Origin: Pseudomonas sp. 31-12
Lineage (GTDB): Bacteria; Pseudomonadota; Gammaproteobacteria; Pseudomonadales; Pseudomonadaceae
DNA length: 64,000 nt
Reading direction: 5' to 3'
Assembly: GCF_003151075.1 (NCBI RefSeq)
Contig: NZ_CP029482.1
Coordinates: 1,240,001-1,304,000 of the forward strand
Shown here: positions 25,947 through 34,456 of the stretch, one piece after another
Layout: every line of letters begins with the position of its first letter
Numbering within the stretch: the first letter of the stretch is position 1
Program-made: the position numbers and the translations under genes
The notes under the pieces: generated by a model
Database searches by the model: none
Told to the model about the DNA's origin: nothing
What the model saw: the letters and a program-made list of their open reading frames with translations, nothing else

Positions 25947-27251
25947 ATGAACCTCGATTCAACGGCGCCAGCGCTGGCTTATCAGTCAGGCTTCGGCAAC
26001 GAATTCAGCAGCGAAGCGTTGCCCGGCGCACTGCCCGTCGGCCAGAACTCCCCGCAAAAAGCCCCTTACGGCCTCTACACCGAACTGTTCTCCGGTACCG
26101 CGTTCACCATGGCCCGCAGCGAAGCGCGGCGCACCTGGATGTACCGGATTCAGCCGTCGGCCAATCACCCGGCGTTCGTCAAACTGGATCGGCAATTGGC
26201 CGGTGGTCCGTTGGGTGAAGTAACCCCCAATCGCCTGCGCTGGAACCCGCTGGACATCCCGAGCGAACCGACCGATTTCATTGACGGGCTGGTGAGCATG
26301 GCCGCCAACTCGGGCGCAGACAAACCCGCCGGGATCAGCATCTACAGCTACCGCGCCAACCGCTCCATGGAGCGCGTGTTCTTCAATGCCGACGGTGAAC
26401 TGCTGCTGGTGCCTGAGCAGGGCCGCCTGCGCATCGCCACCGAATTGGGCGTGCTGGAACTGGAGCCGCTGGAAATCGCCGTGCTGCCGCGCGGTCTGAA
26501 ATTCCGCGTCGAATTGCTCGACCCGCAAGCGCGCGGCTATATCGCCGAAAACCACGGCGCGCCACTGCGCCTGCCAGACTTGGGGCCGATCGGCAGCAAT
26601 GGCCTGGCCAATGCCCGGGACTTCCTGACGCCCGTCGCGCATTACGAAAACCTCAAGCAACCGACCACTCTGGTGCAGAAATTCCTCGGCCAATTGTGGG
26701 GCTGTGAGCTCGATCATTCGCCGCTGAACGTGGTCGCCTGGCACGGCAATAACGTGCCGTACAAATATGACCTGCGCCGTTTCAACACCATCGGTACGGT
26801 GAGTTTCGATCACCCGGATCCGTCGATTTTCACCGTCCTGACCTCGCCGACCAGCGTCCACGGTCTGGCCAATCTGGACTTCGTGATCTTCCCGCCACGC
26901 TGGATGGTCGCCGAGAAAACCTTCCGTCCACCATGGTTCCACCGCAACCTGATGAACGAATTCATGGGCCTGATCAAGGGCGAGTACGACGCCAAGGCCG
27001 AAGGTTTCGTGCCCGGCGGCGCGTCGTTGCACAGCTGCATGAGCGCTCATGGCCCGGACGGCGAAACCTGCACCAAGGCCATCAACGCCGAACTGGCGCC
27101 AGCGAAAATCGACAACACCATGGCGTTCATGTTCGAGACCAGCCAGGTGCTGCGCCCGAGCCGTTTCGCCCTGGATTGCCCGCAACTTCAACCTAATTAC
27201 GATGCCTGCTGGGCCACGCTGCCCGCCACTTTCGACCCGACCCGGAGATAA
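25947..27251 (+). CDS. hmgA: Homogentisate 1,2-dioxygenase
   Basis: A 434-residue non-haem iron enzyme that opens homogentisate to maleylacetoacetate in tyrosine and phenylalanine breakdown. It starts with the conserved [19 protein letters not shown], and the iron-site region includes [27 protein letters not shown] and the [12 protein letters not shown] histidine segment. Length is as usual for the family. The start at 25947 follows CAGGAGG. It is the first gene of hmgA-fahA-maiA, 3 bp before the next, under the candidate HmgR operator. Confidence 0.97.
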   Translation: MNLDSTAPALAYQSGFGNEFSSEALPGALPVGQNSPQKAPYGLYTELFSGTAFTMARSEARRTWMYRIQPSANHPAFVKLDRQLAGGPLGEVTPNRLRWNPLDIPSEPTDFIDGLVSMAANSGADKPAGISIYSYRANRSMERVFFNADGELLLVPEQGRLRIATELGVLELEPLEIAVLPRGLKFRVELLDPQARGYIAENHGAPLRLPDLGPIGSNGLANARDFLTPVAHYENLKQPTTLVQKFLGQLWGCELDHSPLNVVAWHGNNVPYKYDLRRFNTIGTVSFDHPDPSIFTVLTSPTSVHGLANLDFVIFPPRWMVAEKTFRPPWFHRNLMNEFMGLIKGEYDAKAEGFVPGGASLHSCMSAHGPDGETCTKAINAELAPAKIDNTMAFMFETSQVLRPSRFALDCPQLQPNYDACWATLPATFDPTRR

Positions 27252-27254
27252 CCC

Positions 27255-28559
27255 ATGACTCAGACTTCCATCACTCGTAGCTGGGTTTCTTCCGCCAACG
27301 GTCATGCTGACTTCCCGTTGCAAAACCTGCCACTGGGCGTGTTCAGCGTGAAGGGCTCTGCACCGCGCAGTGGCGTCGCCATTGGCGAACACATTTTTGA
27401 TCTGGAAGCGGCGCTGGACGCCGGCCTGTTCGAAGGCCTCGCAAAAACCGCCGTAGAAGCCACCCGTGGCGGTCAGCTGAATGCGTTTTTCGAACTGGGC
27501 CGTGAGGCTCGCGTTGCTTTGCGCGAGCGTCTGCTTGAACTGTTCGCTGAAGGCAGCACCCTGCACGGCAAGATCGAAGCCCAAGGCGCAAAGCTGCTGC
27601 CACTGGCGGCAAACTGCGAGATGCACCTGCCGGCGAAAATCAACGATTACACCGACTTCTACGTCGGTATCGAGCACGCGCAGAACGTCGGCAAACTGTT
27701 CCGCCCGGACAACCCATTGCTGCCGAACTACAAGTACGTACCGATCGGCTATCACGGTCGTGCCTCGACCATACGCCCGTCCGGCACCGACGTTCGCCGT
27801 CCGAAAGGCCAGACCTTGCCAGCCGGTCAGACCGAGCCGACCTTTGGCCCGTGCGCACGCCTGGATTACGAACTGGAACTGGGCATCTGGATCGGTCAGG
27901 GCAACGAGATGGGTGACTCGATCGCCATTGGCGACGCGGCCGATCACATTGCCGGTTTCTGCCTGCTCAACGACTGGTCGGCGCGGGACATCCAGGCCTG
28001 GGAATACCAGCCGCTGGGGCCGTTCCTGTCGAAAAGTTTTATCACCAGCATCTCGCCGTGGGTCGTGACAGCCGAAGCGCTGGAGCCGTTCCGTCGTGCT
28101 CAACCGGCGCGCCCGGAAGGCGATCCGCAGCCGCTGCCGTACCTGTTCGACAAGCGTGATCAAGCCTTGGGTGCTTTCGATATCGAGCTGGAAGTGCTGC
28201 TGCTGACCGAAGGCCTGCGCGAGCAAAAACTGCCGGCCCATCGCCTGACGCTCAGCAACGCCAAACACATGTACTGGACCGTGGCGCAAATGGTCGCGCA
28301 CCACAGCGTCAACGGCTGCCAGTTGCAGGCCGGTGACCTGTTCGGTTCGGGCACGTTGTCGGGACCGGAAAACGGTCAGTTCGGCAGCCTGCTGGAAATC
28401 ACCGAGGGCGGGAAAAAGCCGATCGAGCTGGCGTCGGGCGAGGTGCGCAAGTTCCTTGAAGACGGCGACGAAATCATCTTGCGGGCGCGTTGCAGCCGCG
28501 ACGGTTTTGCCTCCATCGGTTTCGGCGAATGCCGCGGCAAAGTCATCGCGGCGCGCTAA
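27255..28559 (+). CDS. fahA: Fumarylacetoacetase
   Basis: A 434-residue hydrolase that cleaves fumarylacetoacetate to fumarate and acetoacetate, the last step of homogentisate catabolism. Metal and catalytic motifs are visible: DFYVGIEHAQNVG, the GYHGRAST histidine region, LDYELELGIWIG with the metal-binding acidic residues, and NDWSARDIQAWEY. This gene is called hmgB in P. putida. It lies between hmgA and maiA with short gaps, in one operon. Confidence 0.96.
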   Translation: MTQTSITRSWVSSANGHADFPLQNLPLGVFSVKGSAPRSGVAIGEHIFDLEAALDAGLFEGLAKTAVEATRGGQLNAFFELGREARVALRERLLELFAEGSTLHGKIEAQGAKLLPLAANCEMHLPAKINDYTDFYVGIEHAQNVGKLFRPDNPLLPNYKYVPIGYHGRASTIRPSGTDVRRPKGQTLPAGQTEPTFGPCARLDYELELGIWIGQGNEMGDSIAIGDAADHIAGFCLLNDWSARDIQAWEYQPLGPFLSKSFITSISPWVVTAEALEPFRRAQPARPEGDPQPLPYLFDKRDQALGAFDIELEVLLLTEGLREQKLPAHRLTLSNAKHMYWTVAQMVAHHSVNGCQLQAGDLFGSGTLSGPENGQFGSLLEITEGGKKPIELASGEVRKFLEDGDEIILRARCSRDGFASIGFGECRGKVIAAR

Positions 28560-28571
28560 GAGGATCGGCTC

Positions 28572-29213
28572 ATGGAGCTCTACACCTACTACCGTTCGAC
28601 GTCGTCTTACCGGGTGCGCATTGCGTTGGCATTGAAGGGCCTGGATGTCCAGGCGCTGCCGGTCAATCTGATCGCACCGCCGGGTGGCGAGCATCGGCAA
28701 GCACCGTATCTGGCGATCAATCCGCAAGGCCGGGTGCCGGCCTTGCGCACCGATGAAGGCGAACTGCTGATTCAGTCGCCGGCCATCATCGAGTACCTGG
28801 AGGAACGTTATCCACAGGTGCCGCTGCTGTCCAAAGACCTGGTCGCGCGCGCTCATGAGCGTGGTGTTGCAGCCGTAATTGGTTGCGACGTGCATCCGTT
28901 GCACAACGTCAGCGTGCTCAACAAGCTGCGGCAATTGGGTCACGATGAGACGCAGGTGGTGGAGTGGATCGGCCACTGGATCAGCCAGGGTTTGGCGACG
29001 GTGGAGCAGTTGATTGGGGATGAGGGGTTTTGCTTTGGGCCGGAGCCAGGCTTGGCGGACGTCTATCTGATACCTCAACTGTACGCGGCCGAGCGGTTCA
29101 ACATCTCACTTGAAGCGTATCCACGGATTCGCCGGGTTGCGGCACTGGCTGCGCAGCATCCCGCGTTCATCAAGGCACACCCGGCCAACCAGCCAGACAC
29201 CCCTAAAACCTGA
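28572..29213 (+). CDS. maiA: Maleylacetoacetate isomerase (zeta-class GST)
   Basis: A 213-residue glutathione S-transferase of zeta class that isomerises maleylacetoacetate to fumarylacetoacetate. The N-terminal thioredoxin fold contains TYYRSTSSYRVRIALALK with the catalytic serine region, followed by NPQGRVPALRTDEGELLIQS and the C-terminal GFCFGPEPGLADVYLIPQ motif. It corresponds to hmgC of P. putida and closes the operon. A REP pair follows the stop. Confidence 0.94.
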   Translation: MELYTYYRSTSSYRVRIALALKGLDVQALPVNLIAPPGGEHRQAPYLAINPQGRVPALRTDEGELLIQSPAIIEYLEERYPQVPLLSKDLVARAHERGVAAVIGCDVHPLHNVSVLNKLRQLGHDETQVVEWIGHWISQGLATVEQLIGDEGFCFGPEPGLADVYLIPQLYAAERFNISLEAYPRIRRVAALAAQHPAFIKAHPANQPDTPKT

Positions 29214-29223
29214 CACCGCCATT

Positions 29224-29317
29224 CCTGTGGGAGCGAGCCTGCTCGCGATGAGGGTGTATCAGTCGACATTCATTTGGCTGATACGCCGCTATCGCGGGCA
29301 AGCCCGCTCCCACAGGG
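29224..29317. repeat. REP pair (inverted)
   Basis: CCTGTGGGAGCGAGCCTGCT at 29224 and an inverted copy ending at 29317 separate the convergent maiA and SirB1-type genes. Confidence 0.85.
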
Positions 29318-29326
29318 GATCTGTGA

Positions 29327-30130
29327 TTAATGGACGATGGAATTGGGCGGCAGATGCCCCAGTCGTTCAGTCAGGCGAATCCGCTGGATCGGGTCGTCGC
29401 TGAGCAGCAATGCATGCTCCAGGTCGAAGCGCTCGGCGTTCGGGCAGTCCAGCCGTTGATAGAGGCTGGCCCGGGCCAGGTAATCGGAGGCGTTGGCGTT
29501 GCCCAGTTCCAGCACGCGTTCAGCGTCGATCAGCGCGCCGATGTAGTCATCGTGGGAAAGGTGCAACTGGCGCAGGTTGCGTGACAGCCGTTGCAGCATC
29601 TGCACCGGTTCGGCGGTCAGCAAATGCTCGGCGTTGATTTTCATGTTCGGGCCGTACTGACGTTGCAGCAATTCCCGGCAATCGTTGGGGTACAAGCGGC
29701 GCCCGCCGCACGGGTCCAGCAGGTGATCGGCACCTGGCACCCGCAGCAGGAAGTGTCCGGGGAAGTTGACCCCGGCCAACGGGATCTCCAGGCGTCTGGC
29801 CAACTCCAGCGCGATCAACCCCAAGGACAGCGGCTGGCCGCGCCTGAGTTCCAGCACCTTATTGACCAGTGCCACTTGTGGGCGCAGCGGGGTGAAGTCG
29901 TCCTGGGCGAACCCCAGGTCATTCATCCGCCGCAACAGCGGCTGGGCCAGTTCGCTCACCGGCAGCATCGGCAAGCCATAACTGACCCGCTGTTGCAGAT
30001 CGCGAAAGTCTGCCAGCACCTTCTCGGGATTCACCTCTTTGTCATGCTCGGCCGCCATCCACAGCGCCGCCTCGAACAGCGCGGGCGGTGATCGTTGCAG
30101 GCAGTCAAAAAAGTGTTGGCGCGGGGTCAT
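29327..30130 (-). CDS. SirB1-family transglutaminase-like protein
   Basis: A 267-residue cytosolic protein of the SirB1/YchA family. It has the transglutaminase-like core with GQPLSLGLIALELARRLEIP (in place of the catalytic cysteine the family shows a serine or glycine here, so peptidase activity is doubtful), GVNFPGHFLLRVPG with its histidine, and DPCGGRRLYPNDC. A C-terminal TPR-like region (about 195-260) includes LERVLELGNANASDYLAR-type repeats. Function is unknown, and the family is often found near prfA/prmC in other genera. The start at 30130 gives the expected MTPRQHFFDCL beginning. Confidence 0.8.
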   Translation of the reverse strand: MTPRQHFFDCLQRSPPALFEAALWMAAEHDKEVNPEKVLADFRDLQQRVSYGLPMLPVSELAQPLLRRMNDLGFAQDDFTPLRPQVALVNKVLELRRGQPLSLGLIALELARRLEIPLAGVNFPGHFLLRVPGADHLLDPCGGRRLYPNDCRELLQRQYGPNMKINAEHLLTAEPVQMLQRLSRNLRQLHLSHDDYIGALIDAERVLELGNANASDYLARASLYQRLDCPNAERFDLEHALLLSDDPIQRIRLTERLGHLPPNSIVH

Positions 30131-30313
30131 CAAAATCTCCGGGCAATGCCTCGTTTTAGCCCCGTCGCCGGCATTCGTCCAGTGCGGCACACATGCGGTA
30201 TCAGGTTATGTCCGAAAGCCTGCATTGCGGCGCTGCTTATTCCGGTGCGCTTCTGCAATTTTTGGGCGCAAGCCTATACTGGCGACTACAAGAAGTGATT
30301 CGGGAGCCCTACG

Positions 30314-31333
30314 ATGTTCGCTCTCATGCAAAGCACTCGCCTTGAATCGCTGCATCTGAGCGTCGACCCAGTCACCGGGTTGAAGGCGGTCATTGCCATT
30401 CATAACAGCCGCCTGGGGCCCGCCCTGGGGGGATGTCGTTACCTTGCCTATCCCAGCGACGAATCTGCAGTCGAGGATGCCATCCGCCTGGCGCAGGGCA
30501 TGAGTTACAAGGCAGCGCTGGCCGGCCTCGCCCAGGGCGGCGGGGTGGCGGTGATTGTTCGACCGGTGCATGTGGAAAATCGTGCCGCGCTGTTCGAAGC
30601 CTTCGGCCGCTGCATCAATCAACTCGACGGGCGCTACATCACCGCGATCGACAGCGGCACTTCAGTGGCGGACATGGATTGCATCGCCCAACAGACCCAA
30701 CACGTCACCAGCACCACCTCGGCGGGCGACCCCGCGCCACACGCCGCGATGGGGGTGTTCACCGGCATTCGTGCCACCGCCATGGCTCGCCTGGGCAGCG
30801 ATAACCTCGAAGGCCTGCGGGTTGCGATCCAGGGGTTGGGCAACGTCGGTTATGCCTTGGCCGAACAGCTGCACGCCGCCGGCGCCGAACTGCTGGTCAG
30901 CGACATCGATCACGGCAAGGTGCAATTGGCGATGGAGCAATTGGGCGCTCATCCGATCGCCAACGATGCGCTGCTCAGCACGCCGTGCGACATTCTCGCG
31001 CCCTGCGGCCTCGGTGGCGTGCTCAACAGCCACAGCGTCACTCAACTGCGCTGCTCGGCAGTGGCCGGTTCGGCGAACAATCAGCTGACGCATCTGGACG
31101 TGGCCGATCAACTGGAACGTCGGGGCATTTTGTATGCGCCGGACTACGTGATCAATTCCGGCGGGCTGATCTACGTTTCGCTCAAACACCGTGGCGAAGA
31201 GCTCACGACCATCACCGCGCACCTGTCGAAAATCGCCTCGCGGCTGACCGAAGTCTTTGCCCATGCGCAGGCGGAAAAACGTTCGCCTGCACGGGTGGCG
31301 GACGAGTTGGCGGAGAAAGTGCTGTACCGCTGA
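30314..31333 (+). CDS. Leucine/glutamate dehydrogenase homologue lacking the active-site lysine
   Basis: A 339-residue member of the Glu/Leu/Phe/Val dehydrogenase family, close to leucine dehydrogenase. The Rossmann motif GLGNVG (residues about 173-178) and the substrate lysine Lys66 in GMSYKAALAGL are present. The second lysine, which acts in catalysis and is normally in GGGKAVI, is replaced by Val78 (codon GTG at 30545-30547, reading GGGVAVI). If the sequence is right, oxidative deamination should be abolished or strongly reduced, although the rest of the protein is intact and full length. The frame is clean, so it is not a classical pseudogene. Confidence 0.85.
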   Translation: MFALMQSTRLESLHLSVDPVTGLKAVIAIHNSRLGPALGGCRYLAYPSDESAVEDAIRLAQGMSYKAALAGLAQGGGVAVIVRPVHVENRAALFEAFGRCINQLDGRYITAIDSGTSVADMDCIAQQTQHVTSTTSAGDPAPHAAMGVFTGIRATAMARLGSDNLEGLRVAIQGLGNVGYALAEQLHAAGAELLVSDIDHGKVQLAMEQLGAHPIANDALLSTPCDILAPCGLGGVLNSHSVTQLRCSAVAGSANNQLTHLDVADQLERRGILYAPDYVINSGGLIYVSLKHRGEELTTITAHLSKIASRLTEVFAHAQAEKRSPARVADELAEKVLYR

Positions 31334-31360
31334 ATCCTGCTTTTACTCCAGACATGAAAA

Positions 31361-31388
31361 AGGCCCTGAGCCATTCGACTCAGGGCCT
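31361..31388. terminator. Bidirectional terminator between dehydrogenase and yebG
   Basis: Arms AGGCCCTGAG and CTCAGGGCCT, with five A before the hairpin on the plus strand (T-run on the minus strand) and a weaker T-rich flank on the plus side. It serves yebG and probably the convergent dehydrogenase gene. Confidence 0.8.
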
Positions 31389-31406
31389 ATTCAATTCGGG
31401 CATTGC

Positions 31407-31748
31407 TTACTTCGGTGTCTTGGCGGCTTTAGCTGGCTTGGTCGGCTCAGCGGTGGCAACTTCTTCAACCGGTTCAGACGTTTCAACCACTTCGGCCGGC
31501 GCATTCAGCAGTTCGGACAACGCATCCGGCTGGCTCTTGAATGCCTTGGCGAACACATCGCGATTCTTCGCCATGTAGATCCCGGCTTCTTCTACCTGCT
31601 GTTCGGTCAGGGACGGAACGGCTTTCTGCAACACTTCAGCCAGCAACTCAGCCAGTTCGAGCATTTTGTCATGACGGTCAGCTTCGGCTTTATCCATGAA
31701 CAAGCGCTCCAGATCTCGGCTGCTGCGGTATACCACTTCGACGGCCAT
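31407..31748 (-). CDS. yebG: YebG-family DNA damage-inducible protein
   Basis: A 113-residue protein with the YebG core (MAVEVVYRSSRDLERLFMDK, then KAEADRHDKMLELAELLAEVL) and an Ala/Glu/Pro/Lys-rich disordered tail ending in KAAKTPK. E. coli YebG is a small SOS-induced protein of uncertain role. A perfect LexA box lies 44 bp upstream of the start, which independently supports the assignment. Confidence 0.87.
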   Translation of the reverse strand: MAVEVVYRSSRDLERLFMDKAEADRHDKMLELAELLAEVLQKAVPSLTEQQVEEAGIYMAKNRDVFAKAFKSQPDALSELLNAPAEVVETSEPVEEVATAEPTKPAKAAKTPK

Positions 31749-31791
31749 TCACCACCTCACATGCCTTCACATTAGTTGTCTGTTTCGACCA

Positions 31792-31807
31792 CTGTATTTA
31801 TATACAG
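31792..31807. promoter_or_regulatory. LexA (SOS) box upstream of yebG
   Basis: CTGTATTTATATACAG matches the consensus CTGT-N8-ACAG exactly. It is the only such site I saw in the window. The remainder of the 31749-32062 gap holds a degenerate REP half (GCGAGCAGGCTGGCTC) and no gene I can support. Confidence 0.92.
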
Positions 31808-32062
31808 CGAAAAGGATAAGCGAATCCCTGCGCTTTGGGTAGTGGCTTTTCAATGTAGACCGAAATCAGGGTTTGTCAGGTGGACCGAGTTGCTCCCTTC
31901 GCGAGCAGGCTGGCTCTCTCAGGTGCGACCAAACGCCACGGAGCGCGTTTTAGAGCATCTCGCCATCATGTGGCAGGCGCCTCTGGCCTTTTTTCTGCAT
32001 GCAGAACAACCGTCACGTCAAACCCGCATCATCCGCTCGAACCGAGCTAAGGAAGAATCACC

Positions 32063-32563
32063 GTGAAAATCAACTGGGCCGAGAAACTGCGGCAGAACGT
32101 GCATCAATTGGCCGAGTCCCTGGGCAACCTGTTCGTCGAGACCTTCCATTACCTGGCGTTGTTCGCCATCGGTGCAGTGACCGCGTGGGCGGCGGTGATG
32201 GAATTTCTCGGGATGATCGAAGAAGGGCACATCAAGATCGATGACATCTTGCTGCTGTTCATCTACCTGGAACTGGGTGCGATGGTCGGGATTTACTTCA
32301 AGACCAACCACATGCCGGTGCGCTTCCTGATCTACGTGGCAATCACGGCGCTGACGCGACTGTTGATTTCCAACGTCTCGCACCACAACCCGCCGGACCT
32401 CGGCATCATTTACCTGTGCGGCGGGATTCTGCTGCTGGCGTTTGCGATTCTGGTGGTGCGTTACGCTTCGTCGCAATTCCCTTCGGTGAAGATCGAACAC
32501 CCGCAACGCAAGGTCGGTGCGGGTTCCGGTGAACATCCCGAAGTGGAGAAGGGCGAAATCTAA
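32063..32563 (+). CDS. PsiE-like membrane protein
   Basis: A 166-residue inner-membrane protein with four hydrophobic segments (about 28-50, 60-80, 86-104, 113-134) and a charged C-terminal tail. It resembles the phosphate-starvation-inducible PsiE family (EEGHIKIDDILLLFIYLELG and the FKTNHMPVRFLIYVAITALTR region). It starts with GTG behind AAGGAAG. Its last 4 bases overlap the end of the convergent DUF3509 gene. I did not find a convincing Pho box upstream. The role is unknown. Confidence 0.83.
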   Translation: MKINWAEKLRQNVHQLAESLGNLFVETFHYLALFAIGAVTAWAAVMEFLGMIEEGHIKIDDILLLFIYLELGAMVGIYFKTNHMPVRFLIYVAITALTRLLISNVSHHNPPDLGIIYLCGGILLLAFAILVVRYASSQFPSVKIEHPQRKVGAGSGEHPEVEKGEI

Positions 32564-32877
32564 AGTCCCATGGTGGGGCGGGGCTTGGCTTTGACTTGGG
32601 GTGGCGGCAGGTTGCGATTGTCGCCATCGGTCATGGCTTCGAGGATCGACATGGCGCTATGGCCCTGTTCGATGGCGATGCCGAACTGAATGCTTTGCAC
32701 CAGGCGCTTGAGGCGCTTGGGGTCATTGCGCTGTTCGGCGCTGATCATCCGCTTGGCAACCACGTGGCCGCTGTTGGACAGGGTCAGCATGATGCGGCCG
32801 TCCAGCCCCTGAATGCTCAGGTTGATCTGATAGTCCGCTGCAAAGGCATCGGTAATGAGCTGAAAAGGGTTGTCCAT
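32560..32877 (-). CDS. DUF3509 family protein
   Basis: A 105-residue protein of the Pseudomonas-specific DUF3509 family, with the N-terminal MDNPFQLITDAFAADYQINL, then GRIMLTLSNSGHVVAKRMIS and a basic stretch (NDPKRLKRLVQSI). Function is unknown. There is no signal peptide or membrane segment. It converges with psiE and overlaps its last 4 bases. Confidence 0.83.
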   Translation of the reverse strand: MDNPFQLITDAFAADYQINLSIQGLDGRIMLTLSNSGHVVAKRMISAEQRNDPKRLKRLVQSIQFGIAIEQGHSAMSILEAMTDGDNRNLPPPQVKAKPRPTMGL

Positions 32878-33049
32878 GATGCGTCACCGCCTGATTGAAC
32901 GTGCAGTTGTTGACCGGCCACGATCAGGTTGGTTCGCATTACCGGACCATTGGCAGGCCGCTCGCTGAGGTTTTCAAAAGTCCTTTTGCCTCAGACAAGA
33001 CTTAGCAAGGGCCATGCCGAGAAAATTGTCGAACAATGATCACGGCAAA

Positions 33050-33077
33050 AAAGAGGCGGGCACTGAGGCCCGCCTTC
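33050..33077 (-). terminator. Terminator of the serine transporter gene
   Basis: Hairpin arms AGGCGGGC and GCCCGCCT, with a run of six T following on the minus strand, about 20 bases past the transporter stop. Confidence 0.85.
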
Positions 33078-33093
33078 TTTTGGCCTGCCCGAT

Positions 33094-34395
33094 TCAGGGC
33101 AGGAATGAGTAGATGATCGCAGACAGTGCAATCAAACCGATCAACACCACGAACACGTTCGACGCCTGACCCGAGTACTGGCGCAAGGCTGGCACGCGAT
33201 GGATGGCGTACATCGGCATCAAGAACAACAGGCAGGCAATGATCGGCCCGCCGAGGGTTTCGATCATGCCGAGGATGCTCGGGTTGAACGTCGCCACGGC
33301 CCAGCAACTGAGGATCATGAACAGCGCAGTGATGCGGTTCAGCCAACTGGCAGACATCACCCGGCCACGGCCGCGCAGGCTTTTCACGATCAGGCCCTGA
33401 AAGCCTTCGCTGGCGCCGATGTAATGGCCGAGGAAGGATTTGGTGATTGCCACCAGCGCAATCAGCGGCGCAGCGTATGCGATGACCGGCGTCTGGAAGT
33501 GGTTGGCCAGGTACGACAGGATCGAGATGTTCTGCGCCTTCGCCGCCGCCAAATCAGCCGGGGACAGCGCCAGCACGCAGCTGAAGCAGAAGAACATCAC
33601 CGTCACCACCATCATGGCGTGGGCGATGGCAAGAATGCCGCTGCTCTTGCGTTCGGCCTGTTCGCCGTAACGCTGTTTCTGGTCAACGGCGAACGCGGAA
33701 ATGATCGGCGAATGGTTGAAAGAGAACACCATCACCGGGATCGCCAGCCACAAGGTTTTGAAGAACAGCGGCAGCGGCATGCCTTCGCTGGCGGTGGCGA
33801 AGAACGCGCCGTTCCAGTTAGGGATCAGGCTGACTCCGAGCAGCAGCAACGCCGCGACGAACGGATAAACCAGCACGCTCATGCATTTGACGATGACGCC
33901 CTGGCCACAACGCACGATGGCCATCAGACCGAGAATCAGCACCAGCGACAAAATCGCCCGCGGTGGCGGGGCGATGTGCAGTTGATGCTCCATGAAGCTG
34001 CTCAAGGTGTTGGTCAGCGCCACGCTGTACACCAGCAGAATCGGGAAGATCGCAAAGAAATACAGCAGCGTGATCAGCTTGCCGGTGCCAATGCCGAAGT
34101 GTTCTTCCACCACTTCGGTGATGTCTCCGGAGCGACCGGACAGCACGAAGCGGGTCAGGCCCCGGTGAGCAAAGTAGGTCATCGGGAATGCCAGCACCGC
34201 CAGGATCAGCAGCGGCCAGAAACCACCCACGCCCGCATTGATCGGCAGGAACAGCGTGCCAGCGCCGATGGCCGTGCCATAGAGGCCGAGCATCCAGGTG
34301 GTGTCGTGTTTGCTCCAGCCTTTGGTAGCGGCTGCGGTGTCGCGTTTGAGTTCTACAGCTGGGTTATCGGCAGCAGGTGTACGTACATCGGTCAT
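33094..34395 (-). CDS. Serine/threonine transporter (HAAAP family, SdaC-like)
   Basis: A 433-residue polytopic inner-membrane protein with about 11 hydrophobic segments. It has the family start W-S-K-HDTTWMLGLYGTAIGAG with LFLPINAG, the AFPMTYFAHRGLTRFVLSG loop, and the conserved MVFSFNHSPIISAF segment in the middle. HAAAP carriers bring in serine, threonine or aromatic amino acids with protons. Adjacent downstream of the L-serine dehydratase gene (61 bp gap, same strand), it most probably imports serine for deamination. Confidence 0.85.
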   Translation of the reverse strand: MTDVRTPAADNPAVELKRDTAAATKGWSKHDTTWMLGLYGTAIGAGTLFLPINAGVGGFWPLLILAVLAFPMTYFAHRGLTRFVLSGRSGDITEVVEEHFGIGTGKLITLLYFFAIFPILLVYSVALTNTLSSFMEHQLHIAPPPRAILSLVLILGLMAIVRCGQGVIVKCMSVLVYPFVAALLLLGVSLIPNWNGAFFATASEGMPLPLFFKTLWLAIPVMVFSFNHSPIISAFAVDQKQRYGEQAERKSSGILAIAHAMMVVTVMFFCFSCVLALSPADLAAAKAQNISILSYLANHFQTPVIAYAAPLIALVAITKSFLGHYIGASEGFQGLIVKSLRGRGRVMSASWLNRITALFMILSCWAVATFNPSILGMIETLGGPIIACLLFLMPMYAIHRVPALRQYSGQASNVFVVLIGLIALSAIIYSFLP

Positions 34396-34456
34396 CGTTT
34401 GGCCTCGTTATTGTTCTTGCTCGGGCTCACGGTTACGGGCGGTCAGGGAATGCTCC

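Noticed and set aside
25986..29078. A 1030-codon open frame antisense to the whole hmgA-fahA-maiA operon
   Set aside because: The plus strand carries three well-conserved enzymes. In GC-rich DNA the opposite frame often stays open by codon bias, and the translated product shows no known domain.
31776..32066. A 96-codon plus-strand ORF between yebG and psiE
   Set aside because: It spans the LexA box and a degenerate REP half, lacks a ribosome-binding site and shows no recognisable domain.
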